A stretch of 64,000 nt of DNA, from contig JAKOVX010000039.1 of assembly GCA_029781855.1 (NCBI GenBank), positions 1 to 64,000 on the forward strand. The letters are read 5' to 3'. Positions 43,160-52,244 of this stretch are shown here, in pieces. The notes beneath the pieces were generated by a model, which saw nothing but the letters and a program-made list of their open reading frames with translations, searched no databases and was not told where the DNA came from. Every line of letters begins with the position of its first letter. Positions within the stretch are counted from its first letter, which is position 1. A program made the position numbers and the translations under genes. This DNA is from Acidobacteriota bacterium (GTDB lineage Bacteria > Acidobacteriota > Blastocatellia > Pyrinomonadales > Pyrinomonadaceae).

Positions 43160-45706
43160 TTAGAACGCATCGACGAGCGACCGAACATTTAACGTCCGGC
43201 GAAACTCTTCCACGCTCATTTTCGAATTATTGCGAAATTGGACTTCGACCGGACGACCCGGTATCACGTCGAAATAGTTGTCCGTGAACGCACCGTCGTT
43301 AACCCCCGACAGGTAAACGGCCCGTGCGACACGATCCGAAGACACGGTGATCTTAAACCCATTGGTACTTGCTGCAACATCGGTCTTTATCACCGGCTTA
43401 GTGAACGCCATTTCCTTAAACGGTTTGAAATAATATTGGTTGGTCGAGACCGACCGGCCATTGATCTTAAGATCCGCTAAAATAGCGACCGTCTTTTCGT
43501 CATGTCCCGCAAGCAGCTCTGCGACCGGCATGCTTAAATACGCCTTGCCTTTCAGCGGCTCAACCGAGATCTCAACTTTCTTGGTTGAAATAGGTTTTCC
43601 GCTGAGGTCGACCAGGCCCACGGTCAATTCGGCCTGCTTTGATTCGGGCGAATCCGAAACCACAAAAAAGTTCATCGTGCCGTCGTCGACGTGCATTGAC
43701 ACTGCCGTCGGCGCATAGAATCTCTTCGTATAGAACATCAACGCCTTCCAACGGCCGAAGTAGTCCATCGAAGACCACGATGCTACCGGCCATGTATCAT
43801 TCGCCTGCCAGTAGAGCGATCCCATATTCCGGGGCATTAACCGCCGCAGGTGTTCGGCACCGAGCTTTATACCTTCCGCCTGAAGGACCTGGCTGACGTA
43901 TAGAAATGACTCGAAATCCTTCGGCTGGTTGTAATCACGCAGCATGTACTCGCGGACGAGTTGGTTGCCGCGCGGATGCCGCTGATGAGCGAGCATTACG
44001 GGCGTCTCAATACTCGCCCGGTCCTCGGCGGTCGTATATGATTTAACGGTCTCGATCTCTGGAAAAGATTGGAACCCGTACTCGCTCATAAACCGGGGGA
44101 ATTGCTTTTCGTATTCCGAAAACGGTTTCGAAGCGTGCCAGACCTGCCAGTAATGGGTGTCGCCGATGCCTTGAAATTCTGAATCAGCCTGGAAATTGGA
44201 GCTTGGGCTGCTCTGCCAGTAAGGCCGTGACGGATCATATTCCTCGAGAACTTCAGGCAGCAAACGCAGGAAGATCTTCAGGTAATCGTCCCAAACGTGG
44301 CTCGGATTTTTGTCCTTCCAACCGCCCCAATGCTGCCATGCCGTCTCGATCTCGTTGTTCCCGACCCAGATGACGATCGACGGGTGATCACGTAGGCGTT
44401 TGACGTTGTCGATCGCTTCGTGGCGAACATTGTCGAGAAACGCCTTGTCGCCGGGGTACATACTGCAGGCGAACATAAAGTCCTGCCAAACAAGGATGCC
44501 CATCTCGTCAGCCAGATCGTAAAAGTAGTCGTCCTCGTAGATGCCGCCGCCCCAGACGCGGAGCATGTTCATGTTGGCATCGCGAACCGACGTCAGAAGC
44601 ATCTTGTACTTGTCTTTGGTGATCCGCGTCGGGAAAATGTCTGCCGGTATCCAATTGGCCCCGTGCCCGAATACTGGAATTCCGTTCACGACAAATTCAA
44701 AGCTGATGCCGTATTCATCCGGCTTCTGGCGAAGTTCGATCGTTCGCAATCCGGTTCGTTTCGAACGTTCATCGATCGTTTTCTTGTTGACGACGAGGTC
44801 CGCCTTGAATGTATATAAAGCTTGCTCGCCAAGGCCGACCGGATACCAGAGTATTGGGTTCGCGATCGAAAAATCGACCGCGATCCTATTTTTTCCTATC
44901 GTCAATTTGGCAGGTTTCGTCGCCAAGACCTTGTTGTCGGCGGCGTTTCGAATCTCGATCGTCGCATCCGTCGGCGCAGTGGCGTTGATCTCAACTACCG
45001 AAGTGAGGTCCGCCTTTTCTTTCGAAAGACTGTTTTGTTTGATCTGTAGGTCATTGATACGAGCGTTGTCCCACGCATCCAGTTCAACCGGCCGCCAGAT
45101 GCCGCTTGTGACAAAGCGCGGCCCCCAATCCCAGCCATATTGATACGGTGCCTTTCGGGTGTACGGGCTGGTCTTTTCGCCCTGGTCATTGCTTGCCGGC
45201 AATTCGTAATCGAGTTTCGCCATTAGGGGCAGGATCTCATTGATCGGAGAGCGAAATGTGATCTGCAATACGTTCTCCCCTCGTTTGAGTAGATCTTTGA
45301 CGCTAACCCGCCAAGTCCGGAACATATTGTCCGCGTCGAGAACCGGTTTGCCGTTGATCAAAACGCTGGCGTAGGTATCGAGTCCCTGGAAGACCAATTC
45401 GATGTTTTGACGCTTCAAAGTTTCGTCGGAAATATCGAACGATAATTGGTATATCCAATTTGTTTTCCCGATCCATTGCAGGCGTTTTTCGTTATCGCGG
45501 TAAAATGGATCTTCGATCACTTTGTTCGCGATCAGGTCGGTGTGAACGCAACCCGGAACTGTCGCGGGCATCCATTCGGTCTTTCCAACTTCATGGAATT
45601 GCCATCCCGTATTTAGTGGCACAACGACTTTTGCCGGTCCGGACTGGGCAAGCGCATTGCCGCAAAGCAGTGCGATAAGGATCAAGAGTGATCGGAGGTT
45701 CCGCAT
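43160..45706 (-). CDS. Glycoside hydrolase family 2 beta-mannosidase
   Basis: An 848-residue exported enzyme. The start at 45706 is chosen because AGGAG lies seven bases upstream on the minus strand and a signal peptide ending NALAQ follows; longer starts overlap the GH16 gene. The N-terminal jelly roll (PATVPGCVHTDLIANKVI) is the beta-mannosidase signature. The acid/base Glu is in IVIWVGNNEIETAW and the nucleophile Glu in FMSEYGFQS. C-terminal Ig-like domains complete the usual length. It removes terminal beta-D-mannose from mannan or glycoprotein oligosaccharides. It sits 17 bases after GH16 and 33 bases before GH3. Confidence 0.92.
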   Translation of the reverse strand: MRNLRSLLILIALLCGNALAQSGPAKVVVPLNTGWQFHEVGKTEWMPATVPGCVHTDLIANKVIEDPFYRDNEKRLQWIGKTNWIYQLSFDISDETLKRQNIELVFQGLDTYASVLINGKPVLDADNMFRTWRVSVKDLLKRGENVLQITFRSPINEILPLMAKLDYELPASNDQGEKTSPYTRKAPYQYGWDWGPRFVTSGIWRPVELDAWDNARINDLQIKQNSLSKEKADLTSVVEINATAPTDATIEIRNAADNKVLATKPAKLTIGKNRIAVDFSIANPILWYPVGLGEQALYTFKADLVVNKKTIDERSKRTGLRTIELRQKPDEYGISFEFVVNGIPVFGHGANWIPADIFPTRITKDKYKMLLTSVRDANMNMLRVWGGGIYEDDYFYDLADEMGILVWQDFMFACSMYPGDKAFLDNVRHEAIDNVKRLRDHPSIVIWVGNNEIETAWQHWGGWKDKNPSHVWDDYLKIFLRLLPEVLEEYDPSRPYWQSSPSSNFQADSEFQGIGDTHYWQVWHASKPFSEYEKQFPRFMSEYGFQSFPEIETVKSYTTAEDRASIETPVMLAHQRHPRGNQLVREYMLRDYNQPKDFESFLYVSQVLQAEGIKLGAEHLRRLMPRNMGSLYWQANDTWPVASWSSMDYFGRWKALMFYTKRFYAPTAVSMHVDDGTMNFFVVSDSPESKQAELTVGLVDLSGKPISTKKVEISVEPLKGKAYLSMPVAELLAGHDEKTVAILADLKINGRSVSTNQYYFKPFKEMAFTKPVIKTDVAASTNGFKITVSSDRVARAVYLSGVNDGAFTDNYFDVIPGRPVEVQFRNNSKMSVEEFRRTLNVRSLVDAF

Positions 45707-45723
45707 TGAATGGCTCCTAAGCA

Positions 45724-46557
45724 TCAGCGTTTGTATACTCTCACGTAATCGATAAGCATAGATTGCGGGAAGACCGTAGTGCCGTCGGGATTTCCCGGCC
45801 AACCGCCGCCGACCGCTGAGTTCATGATTATGAAAAACGGATGATCGAACACCCACGTCGTGCCGGCTGGCAAGTCTTGTGCGGTCGTTGTCTTGTAATT
45901 AACACCGTCAACATACCAGCGGATCTCGTTAGGCGACCATTCGATGGCGAAAATGTGGAAATCATCCGAAAACACGCCATTATTCGGCAGCGTGTAAGTC
46001 CCGGAGATACCGTTTCCGCCTGAATATCCCGGACCGTGGATCGTCCCGTGGACCATAGACGGCTCCCGGCCAATATTCTCCATGATGTCGATCTCACCGC
46101 ACTGGGGCCAACTCACGGAATCAATATTGTTGCCCAAAAGCCAGAATGCCGGCCAAATACCTTGTCCTGCCGGGATCTTGACCCTCGCCTCAAAACGGCC
46201 GTACTTGATGTCGAACTTTCCCTTTGAGATCAGTCGAGCCGAGGTGTATTGGCACGGGCCGTACCAACACGTCAATATCAACGGCGGATTTAGTTTGATC
46301 GACTTGATAACAAGCGATCCGGAACCATTTTGGTAGGCATTATCGGTCGAGTTCGTGTAATACTCTAACTCCTGGTTGCCCCATCCCGAACCCCCGATCT
46401 CTGCTGTCCATTTCGTTGTGTCGATCGGGGAGCCGTTCGACCCATTAAATTCATCCTTGAATGCCATCTTCCGTCCACGGACCTGTGCCGGCAAAGCCAT
46501 GCATAGAGCAAGTGTGGCAATGAAGAGTGATAGCGTAATTAGGATCCTTCGAGACAT
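45724..46557 (-). CDS. Glycoside hydrolase family 16 endo-beta-glucanase (laminarinase-like)
   Basis: A 277-residue secreted beta-jelly-roll endoglucanase, with a signal peptide ending PAQVRG. The catalytic ExDxxE is Glu155, Asp157 and Glu160 (CGEIDIMENIG). GWGNQELEYYTNSTDNA and MVHGTIHGPGYSG are typical of bacterial beta-1,3- and mixed-linkage glucanases; the extra Met in the motif (IDIME) fits the laminarinase group. It is the first gene of the minus-strand glycan operon, downstream of the regulatory region shared with the ROK regulator. Confidence 0.92.
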   Translation of the reverse strand: MSRRILITLSLFIATLALCMALPAQVRGRKMAFKDEFNGSNGSPIDTTKWTAEIGGSGWGNQELEYYTNSTDNAYQNGSGSLVIKSIKLNPPLILTCWYGPCQYTSARLISKGKFDIKYGRFEARVKIPAGQGIWPAFWLLGNNIDSVSWPQCGEIDIMENIGREPSMVHGTIHGPGYSGGNGISGTYTLPNNGVFSDDFHIFAIEWSPNEIRWYVDGVNYKTTTAQDLPAGTTWVFDHPFFIIMNSAVGGGWPGNPDGTTVFPQSMLIDYVRVYKR

Positions 46558-46959
46558 GATCTAACGAGCCTCCGTCCGTAACTGTCTGAATATCAATAAC
46601 CTACCGACCGTTTCGCTAATTGAATGACTTAAATGATCGACCCCGTAAAAAATATGACAGTGCCAAACCACTTAGTTGTAGTTCCAGACAAAAGTAGCGT
46701 TCGGAATTTCACACTCGATTTGCAAAATTGCTCTATCATCAGGCATTCGCGAGTGGATTTTGTCGTGTGAACTTCTGAGAGTGTATTTTAGGCCGGATGT
46801 TTTTTCAAGTCAGGATTTTGGCTGAACAATGATCGAGCAGAACACTCCTTGACGGATGATATCCGTCAACCGAGGATTCATCGTACGAATTGGATTTTCT
46901 ATTAACGCGATCTATTTTTCATTTGAAGTATTCGTGTAATTTGTGCCATAACTTGATGC
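46558..46959. promoter_or_regulatory. Divergent control region between the glycan operon and the ROK regulator
   Basis: A 402-bp AT-rich region with no gene. Besides the 21-bp palindrome listed separately, TTCACAC (46708-46714) and GTGTGAA (46765-46771) form a spaced inverted repeat. CACTCG (46712-46717) with CGAGTG (46750-46755) overlaps it. Promoters for both directions should lie here. Confidence 0.5.
46849..46869. promoter_or_regulatory. Perfect 21-bp palindrome, candidate operator of the ROK regulator
   Basis: TTGACGGAT and ATCCGTCAA flank a GAT spacer with no mismatch. It lies 90 bp upstream of the ROK start and about 290 bp upstream of GH16. Its length and symmetry suit an HTH dimer; autoregulation by the adjacent ROK protein is inferred. 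Confidence 0.5.
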
Positions 46960-48150
46960 GTGAGACGAATCGACCTCAGAACAGCGAATGTAGCACGCTC
47001 GAACACTGTCCGCGATATTAATCGGCAGATCGTACTGAATTTCGTTCGTGAAAAAGGCCCGATCTCGCGTGCCGAAATTGCTCGCGAGACCAAATTACAG
47101 CGATCCACAGTTTCGCTGATCGTGAGCGAACTTCAGAAAACCGGGCTCATAAAAGAGGTTTATGGTGAATCGTCGGGCGGGCGGCCGCCGGCGCTACTCA
47201 CGCTTCGTACAGCGAGGCCGGTAGCTATCGGGGTTGATCTCGGTACTATCAAGACGTCTGTTGCCACGTGTGACCTGACAGGCCGAATGATCGAGAAAGA
47301 AGAGTTCTGGACCGACCCGGACGCCGAAAAGACCACCGCCTTGATCATCGCAAGTGTGAAGAGACTGGTAAAGAAAGATGGCCAGGCGATCGAACGGATC
47401 GGGATCAGTTTGCCGGCGCTCGTTGATGCGAAAAAAGGCCGTGTATTGTACAACCCGCATTTTAAGTGGCGCAGCCCCAAGATAATCGAACAGGTAGCGG
47501 CCGGCACGGGAATACCGGTGACGGCGGATAATGATGCGAACGCTGCCGCGCTTGCGGAGCTCTGGTTCGGCCGTCCGGAAGTACGGGCCGCTCGCGACTT
47601 CATATTGGTATTTATCGAGAACGGTATTGGTACCGGCATTGTTTTTGACGGTCAGATATATCGCGGCAAAGGCGGGGTCGCCGGTGAGTTTGGCCATATG
47701 AGGATCGGCAATGACGCTCCTGTGCTGTGTGCGACCGGAAGCGACGAATGCTGGGAAGCGTTTGCGTCAGAGCGAGCTGCTCTTGGCCGGTATGAAAAGC
47801 TGACCGGAACTCAGGATTATCCAAACCGAATCAATTTTCTTCAGTTAGTGGAGTTGGCAATGACCGGGGAAAAGGCAGCGCTTGCCGCACTCAAGGAAAC
47901 AGCACATTATATTGGGATCGGAATGGGAAATCTGATCCAGGGCCTTTCTCCGGATGTTATTGTTGTTGGCGGAACGATCACCCGGGCTTGGGATCTGATC
48001 TCGGCTGATATCCAAGCGGCCGCCGAGGGCGTTTTATGCCAGGGAATTCCGGCAACCCATATTATTCCCTCGAGTTTGGGGCCCGAACCTGCATTAATGG
48101 GAGCTTTCAGTTTGGTGCTTGCCGAAATGTTCGCCCCGGTCACCCTTTAA
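46960..48150 (+). CDS. ROK-family transcriptional regulator (NagC/XylR type)
   Basis: A 396-residue sugar-responsive regulator. A winged HTH (about 15-75; GPISRAEIARETKLQRSTVSLIV) is followed by the ROK sugar-binding domain (IGVDLGTIKTS, DNDANAAALAELWFG, GIGTGIVFDGQIYRGKGGVAGEFGHM). The zinc motif CxCGxxGCxE reads CATGSDECWE: the second Cys is Thr and a Gly is Glu, so metal coordination may differ. GTG 46960 is taken as start because a nearby ATG is out of frame; the ribosome site is weak. It is divergent from the GH16-GH2-GH3-xylBA operon, suggesting control of beta-glucan/xylan use. Confidence 0.9.
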   Translation: MRRIDLRTANVARSNTVRDINRQIVLNFVREKGPISRAEIARETKLQRSTVSLIVSELQKTGLIKEVYGESSGGRPPALLTLRTARPVAIGVDLGTIKTSVATCDLTGRMIEKEEFWTDPDAEKTTALIIASVKRLVKKDGQAIERIGISLPALVDAKKGRVLYNPHFKWRSPKIIEQVAAGTGIPVTADNDANAAALAELWFGRPEVRAARDFILVFIENGIGTGIVFDGQIYRGKGGVAGEFGHMRIGNDAPVLCATGSDECWEAFASERAALGRYEKLTGTQDYPNRINFLQLVELAMTGEKAALAALKETAHYIGIGMGNLIQGLSPDVIVVGGTITRAWDLISADIQAAAEGVLCQGIPATHIIPSSLGPEPALMGAFSLVLAEMFAPVTL

Positions 48151-48577
48151 CCTGAACAGGTATTATGGTTGGCATACTCCTGACGGGTAATGCTTGTTCG
48201 ATCGGCCACTCAAAACCACGCTAATCTTTTTTGAAAGTTGTGAAAAAGAAGCTTGACAATATTATTTTTTCGTTGTAACTTTTGCACAGTCTCAATACAA
48301 AAGTATTTAGATTGCACCTGGTCAATATATAAATCGTTATTCGACTATACATATTTAGGCAGTACTAACTTATCAAAAATTACCTCGGTGATTTTTAGCA
48401 TTGGGTAATTCGAGTGTCTTACTGGATTTAGCCGGTTTCTTCTAAATGAAGGGCTGGGTTATGTTCGTAAGGCGAATACGAGGCTCGATAGTACTGATAG
48501 GTTGAAGTGGCGATTTTTGCGCCGACGGCGACGGCGATGTGGCGAACTTTAGTTAAGTAATTCTGGAGGATACTTTC
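48151..48577 (+). promoter_or_regulatory. Leader and promoter region of TonB receptor 2
   Basis: A 427-bp AT-rich gap without a gene. A perfect TTGACA (48253-48258) is followed after 17 bases by TAACTT (48276-48281), a weak -10. If used, the mRNA would have a leader of about 290 bases. GGAGGA (48565-48570) is a strong ribosome site for the receptor. Confidence 0.45.
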
Positions 48578-51500
48578 ATGATTAAGATGCGTTCCATGGG
48601 CGTTTTCGTAAAGAGATTTTCGAACAACCCCTTTGTGAATAATATTGGTCTGCTCTCATTGTTTTTGATAACAATGTTGATGTTCCCGGTCGCTAATTCA
48701 GCGCAAACCGGATCGTCGGGCCAGATCACCGGCAATGTTACCGACGTTAATGGAGCGATCGTTCCGGGCGCGACAGTTACCGTTACGCAGATAGAAACGG
48801 GAGCCAAACGAACGATCACGACCAATAATGACGGCAACTATAGTATTGCTAATGTTGAGATCGGAACGTATCGCCTCTCCGTTTCAAAAACCGGTTTCAA
48901 GGAAACGTCCGTATCGAACGTCGTGGTCAACGTCTCAAATACCACACGTCAGGACATTGTCCTTCAGGCCGGAGCCGTGAGCGAGGTTGTCAATATCACG
49001 GCCGACAATGTTCAGATCGAAACGCAGACTGGCGCGGTGGGCGAGATCGTATCGGGCGAACAGGTTCGCGAACTTCCGCTCAACGGAAGAAGCTTTGTTC
49101 AGCTTACTCAGCTCCAGCCGGGCGTTTCAGCCGCGAATAACTTCGATCCCAAGCAAAAGGGATTGTTTGGCGGCGTTGACTTCTCGGTCAACGGTAACTC
49201 CGGACAGAGCAATTTGTTCTTGACCGATGGTGCAAACAATAACGATACGGGTTCAAATCGTACTATCCTCCTGTTCCCGTCTATCGAGGCTATCGCCGAA
49301 TTCAAGTCCCTTCGCAACAGCTACGGCCCTGAGTACGGCCAAGCGGCAGGAGCCATTGTCTCTATCGCCACACGTGGAGGCAGCAATAGCTTCCACGGCA
49401 GCTTGTTCTATTTCGGACGAAATGACGGCCTTAACGCGGCCGAGTATTTCGCAAATGCGACCGGGTTGAAAAAAGACGAGCTTCGCCGAAACGACTTTGG
49501 CGGTTCATTGGGCGGGCCCATTATCAAAGATCGTTTGTTCTTCTTCTATTCTCAGGAATGGAACAAGGAGATTCGTGGCAGGTCGCGAACCGGCAGTGTT
49601 CCAACTGCTCTCGAAAGAGCCGGTAATTTCAGCCAGCCCAGAATTTTGGCGAATGGAACGCGTTGCTCCGGCCCGGCGATTGGTAACGGCCGACCTGGCG
49701 AGGCCAACCAGATCATCCCTGCTGCTAACATCAGCGCGGCCGGTCAGGCGCTGGTAGAGATCTTCCCGCTGCCGAACACGTCATCGTCCACAAGCTGTAT
49801 CAATTACGCGGCTTCCGCAAATTCGCCGATCAATTTTAGAGAAGAAAATGTTCGTATCGACTACAACATTACTTCCAAGCATAAGATCTTCGGCCGCTTC
49901 ACACAGGACGACTGGGCAAATCCGTTTCCGATCTTGCAGGGTAGCCTGTGGGGTGACGATGCTTTCCCGACGATCGAGAGCTCGTGGACACAGCCGTCTC
50001 GTCAGTTGGCCATCAAGTTGACTTCACAGATCTCGTCCACGGCAATAAATGACGTTCAATTTTCTTATTCTGCAAACCGGATCAATGTCGATCCGGGTGC
50101 TGGTAAGGACCTGAATGCAAACATCAATGCCCATATTCCGGGACTTTTCCCGACCTCCGGAAAAGTCAACGGTGACAACCGACCGCACCCTGTGTTCTGG
50201 GGCGGCATTCAACCGTATTACTCAAATTCGGGTGCAGACCTCTGGACCCAATCGCCGTTCAGAAACTCTCTCGACATCTACACCGTTCGGGATGATTTCG
50301 CTATGGTTGCCGGCAATCATTCGCTCAAAATGGGCTTCCTATACGACCGGGCTGCTAAGAACGAAGATTCCGGCCCGAATAATGAGGCCACCCAGTTCTG
50401 GGGAGCTTGTTGCGGAAATAACTCAGGCAATTACCTGGCAGACATTCTGACGCAAGGATCCCTGTTCGGCTTTAATGAAACGAATACGATGCCGGTTGGA
50501 CATAACCGCTACAAGAATCTCGAATTCTATTTCGGAGATACGTGGAAGGTTAAGCCCAACTTCACGCTTGAACTGGGTGCCAGGTATTCGCTGCTCTACG
50601 AGCCGATTGATGCGCTGAACAGGATCAGTGGATTTTTGCCGTCGGCATATGATCCGTCCAGACCCGCGACAGATCCATGCAACGGCCTGGTGGTTCCGAA
50701 GGGCACCAATCCGTGTGCCGGTATCGCCGGTGCAAGTACGCCGGTCCAATTCTCGAACCGTTCACTGCGTAAGAATAGTTATGGCAACATTGCCCCTAGA
50801 CTGGGTTTTGCCTGGGATGTGTTCTCGGATGGCAAGACCGCTGTTAGAGGTGGATTTGGACAATTCTATCTTCGTGAAAGAACGAGTCCTTATTTTGCCT
50901 CATTAACGACCAATTCGCCGTTTGCTATTTCAAATGGCGGACAGCGGACGCTTGATGGCACAGTCTATTCGGGTCTTGGGGCGGCATCTGCCGGCTCCCC
51001 GCACTACGGATTGAGTCCTGACGCCGCAACGCCGTATTCATTGCAGTTCAATATCTCGGTTGGCCGCCAATTGTGGAAAGAGACTGTTTTGGAAGTCGGC
51101 TATGTCGGCAATCGTGCACGCAAGCAGTTGACCCACAACGATGTCAACGAAGTTTCTGATGCTAACCGCGTGACAGCAGCCTTTGCTGCGGACGCGAATG
51201 CGGTCAATGCACTTCGGCCGTACAGCAATTACGGAACGATCTATCAATTTGAACGTAACGGACGTGCCAATTACGATTCGCTCCAGGTTCTCTTTAGAAC
51301 ACGTTTCGCAAAGAGCTTCCAGCTCCAGGCGGCTTATACGTTCTCAAGGTCACTCGCAGACTTCGGTTTGAACGATTCGTCCGGCGGCAGCAGCGCATTT
51401 GCGGTTTTGAACAGAAATAACCGCGGACTTGATTTTGCTGAGTCCGACATCAATCGTCCGAACATCTTCGTTGCAAACTTGATCTACAATTTGCCTGCAT

Positions 51501-52120
51501 TCAAGGGTTCGAATCCGTTCGTCAGGACCTTTGTGGGCGGATGGGAGTTTGCCTCGATCATTCAGATCTCAAGCGGAACGTCGCTGACGCCGGGAATCAA
51601 TGCGACCGGTATCAGAGATTCTGTGACGGGAGTCAATTTCCAGGCCGGTATCACCGGAACGGGAACCGGCGTAGCCAACCAACGGCCTATTCGGGTTGAA
51701 GGTGTTCCGTGCCGGCTTACTGACCGGAAAGGTTTCTACCTCAATCCTGCGGCATGGACCCTGGTCGGTTACAAGATCGGCGAGACCATTCCGAACAAGA
51801 CGACCTGTGCGGGTCCTGCAACCCGAAACGTTGACTTTTCGGTTTACAAGAACTTCTCGCCGTCATGGCTAACTGGCAGTTTCCTCGGTGAGGCTGCTAA
51901 GATCCAATTCCGGTTGGAGTTCTTCAATGCATTTAACACGCCGCAGTTCAATGGAAATCTCCCGATCATCTTTTATGATGGTCCGGTTTCTTGCGGTGCG
52001 GTCGCTTGCAGTCCGACGAACAACACGATCACATCGGCGGGTGTGAACGGTAATTTCGGACAGGCCCTGTCAACCAAGGGAGGACGTGAAATTCAATACG
52101 CACTGAAGTTGAATTTCTAA
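48578..52120 (+). CDS. TonB-dependent receptor 2, Oar-like, with carboxypeptidase-regulatory-like domain
   Basis: An 1180-residue outer-membrane receptor starting at ATG 48578, seven bases after GGAGGA. A hydrophobic segment (about 22-43) ends in NSAQ. The N-terminal beta-sandwich is ITGNVTDVNGAIVPGATVTV with GTYRLSVSKTGF. The plug carries VRELPLNGRSFVQLTQLQPGV and FLTDGANNNDT, and the barrel ends at LKLNF. It has the same architecture as receptor 1 but is clearly diverged. Its own strong terminator follows, so it is expressed as a high-level single unit, and TPR and CRTAC1 proteins come next. The ligand is unknown; the glycosidases on both sides suggest an oligosaccharide. Confidence 0.92.
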   Translation: MIKMRSMGVFVKRFSNNPFVNNIGLLSLFLITMLMFPVANSAQTGSSGQITGNVTDVNGAIVPGATVTVTQIETGAKRTITTNNDGNYSIANVEIGTYRLSVSKTGFKETSVSNVVVNVSNTTRQDIVLQAGAVSEVVNITADNVQIETQTGAVGEIVSGEQVRELPLNGRSFVQLTQLQPGVSAANNFDPKQKGLFGGVDFSVNGNSGQSNLFLTDGANNNDTGSNRTILLFPSIEAIAEFKSLRNSYGPEYGQAAGAIVSIATRGGSNSFHGSLFYFGRNDGLNAAEYFANATGLKKDELRRNDFGGSLGGPIIKDRLFFFYSQEWNKEIRGRSRTGSVPTALERAGNFSQPRILANGTRCSGPAIGNGRPGEANQIIPAANISAAGQALVEIFPLPNTSSSTSCINYAASANSPINFREENVRIDYNITSKHKIFGRFTQDDWANPFPILQGSLWGDDAFPTIESSWTQPSRQLAIKLTSQISSTAINDVQFSYSANRINVDPGAGKDLNANINAHIPGLFPTSGKVNGDNRPHPVFWGGIQPYYSNSGADLWTQSPFRNSLDIYTVRDDFAMVAGNHSLKMGFLYDRAAKNEDSGPNNEATQFWGACCGNNSGNYLADILTQGSLFGFNETNTMPVGHNRYKNLEFYFGDTWKVKPNFTLELGARYSLLYEPIDALNRISGFLPSAYDPSRPATDPCNGLVVPKGTNPCAGIAGASTPVQFSNRSLRKNSYGNIAPRLGFAWDVFSDGKTAVRGGFGQFYLRERTSPYFASLTTNSPFAISNGGQRTLDGTVYSGLGAASAGSPHYGLSPDAATPYSLQFNISVGRQLWKETVLEVGYVGNRARKQLTHNDVNEVSDANRVTAAFAADANAVNALRPYSNYGTIYQFERNGRANYDSLQVLFRTRFAKSFQLQAAYTFSRSLADFGLNDSSGGSSAFAVLNRNNRGLDFAESDINRPNIFVANLIYNLPAFKGSNPFVRTFVGGWEFASIIQISSGTSLTPGINATGIRDSVTGVNFQAGITGTGTGVANQRPIRVEGVPCRLTDRKGFYLNPAAWTLVGYKIGETIPNKTTCAGPATRNVDFSVYKNFSPSWLTGSFLGEAAKIQFRLEFFNAFNTPQFNGNLPIIFYDGPVSCGAVACSPTNNTITSAGVNGNFGQALSTKGGREIQYALKLNF

Positions 52121-52136
52121 GGTTCGACACCTTTTT

Positions 52137-52190
52137 AACGGCAAGGAGATAGATGCTGCATGGCAATTATCTTCTTGCCGTTTTTATTTT
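52137..52190 (+). terminator. Strong intrinsic terminator after TonB receptor 2
   Basis: AACGGCAAGGAGAT (52137-52150) pairs over 14 bp with the segment 52169-52182, with one G-U pair, and runs straight into TTTTTATTTT. It starts 16 bases after the receptor stop. Confidence 0.88.
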
Positions 52191-52244
52191 GTGTTAGACT
52201 TTTCTTTCACTCATTCTGCCGGTTGGATCCAAAGTTTTATTGTC

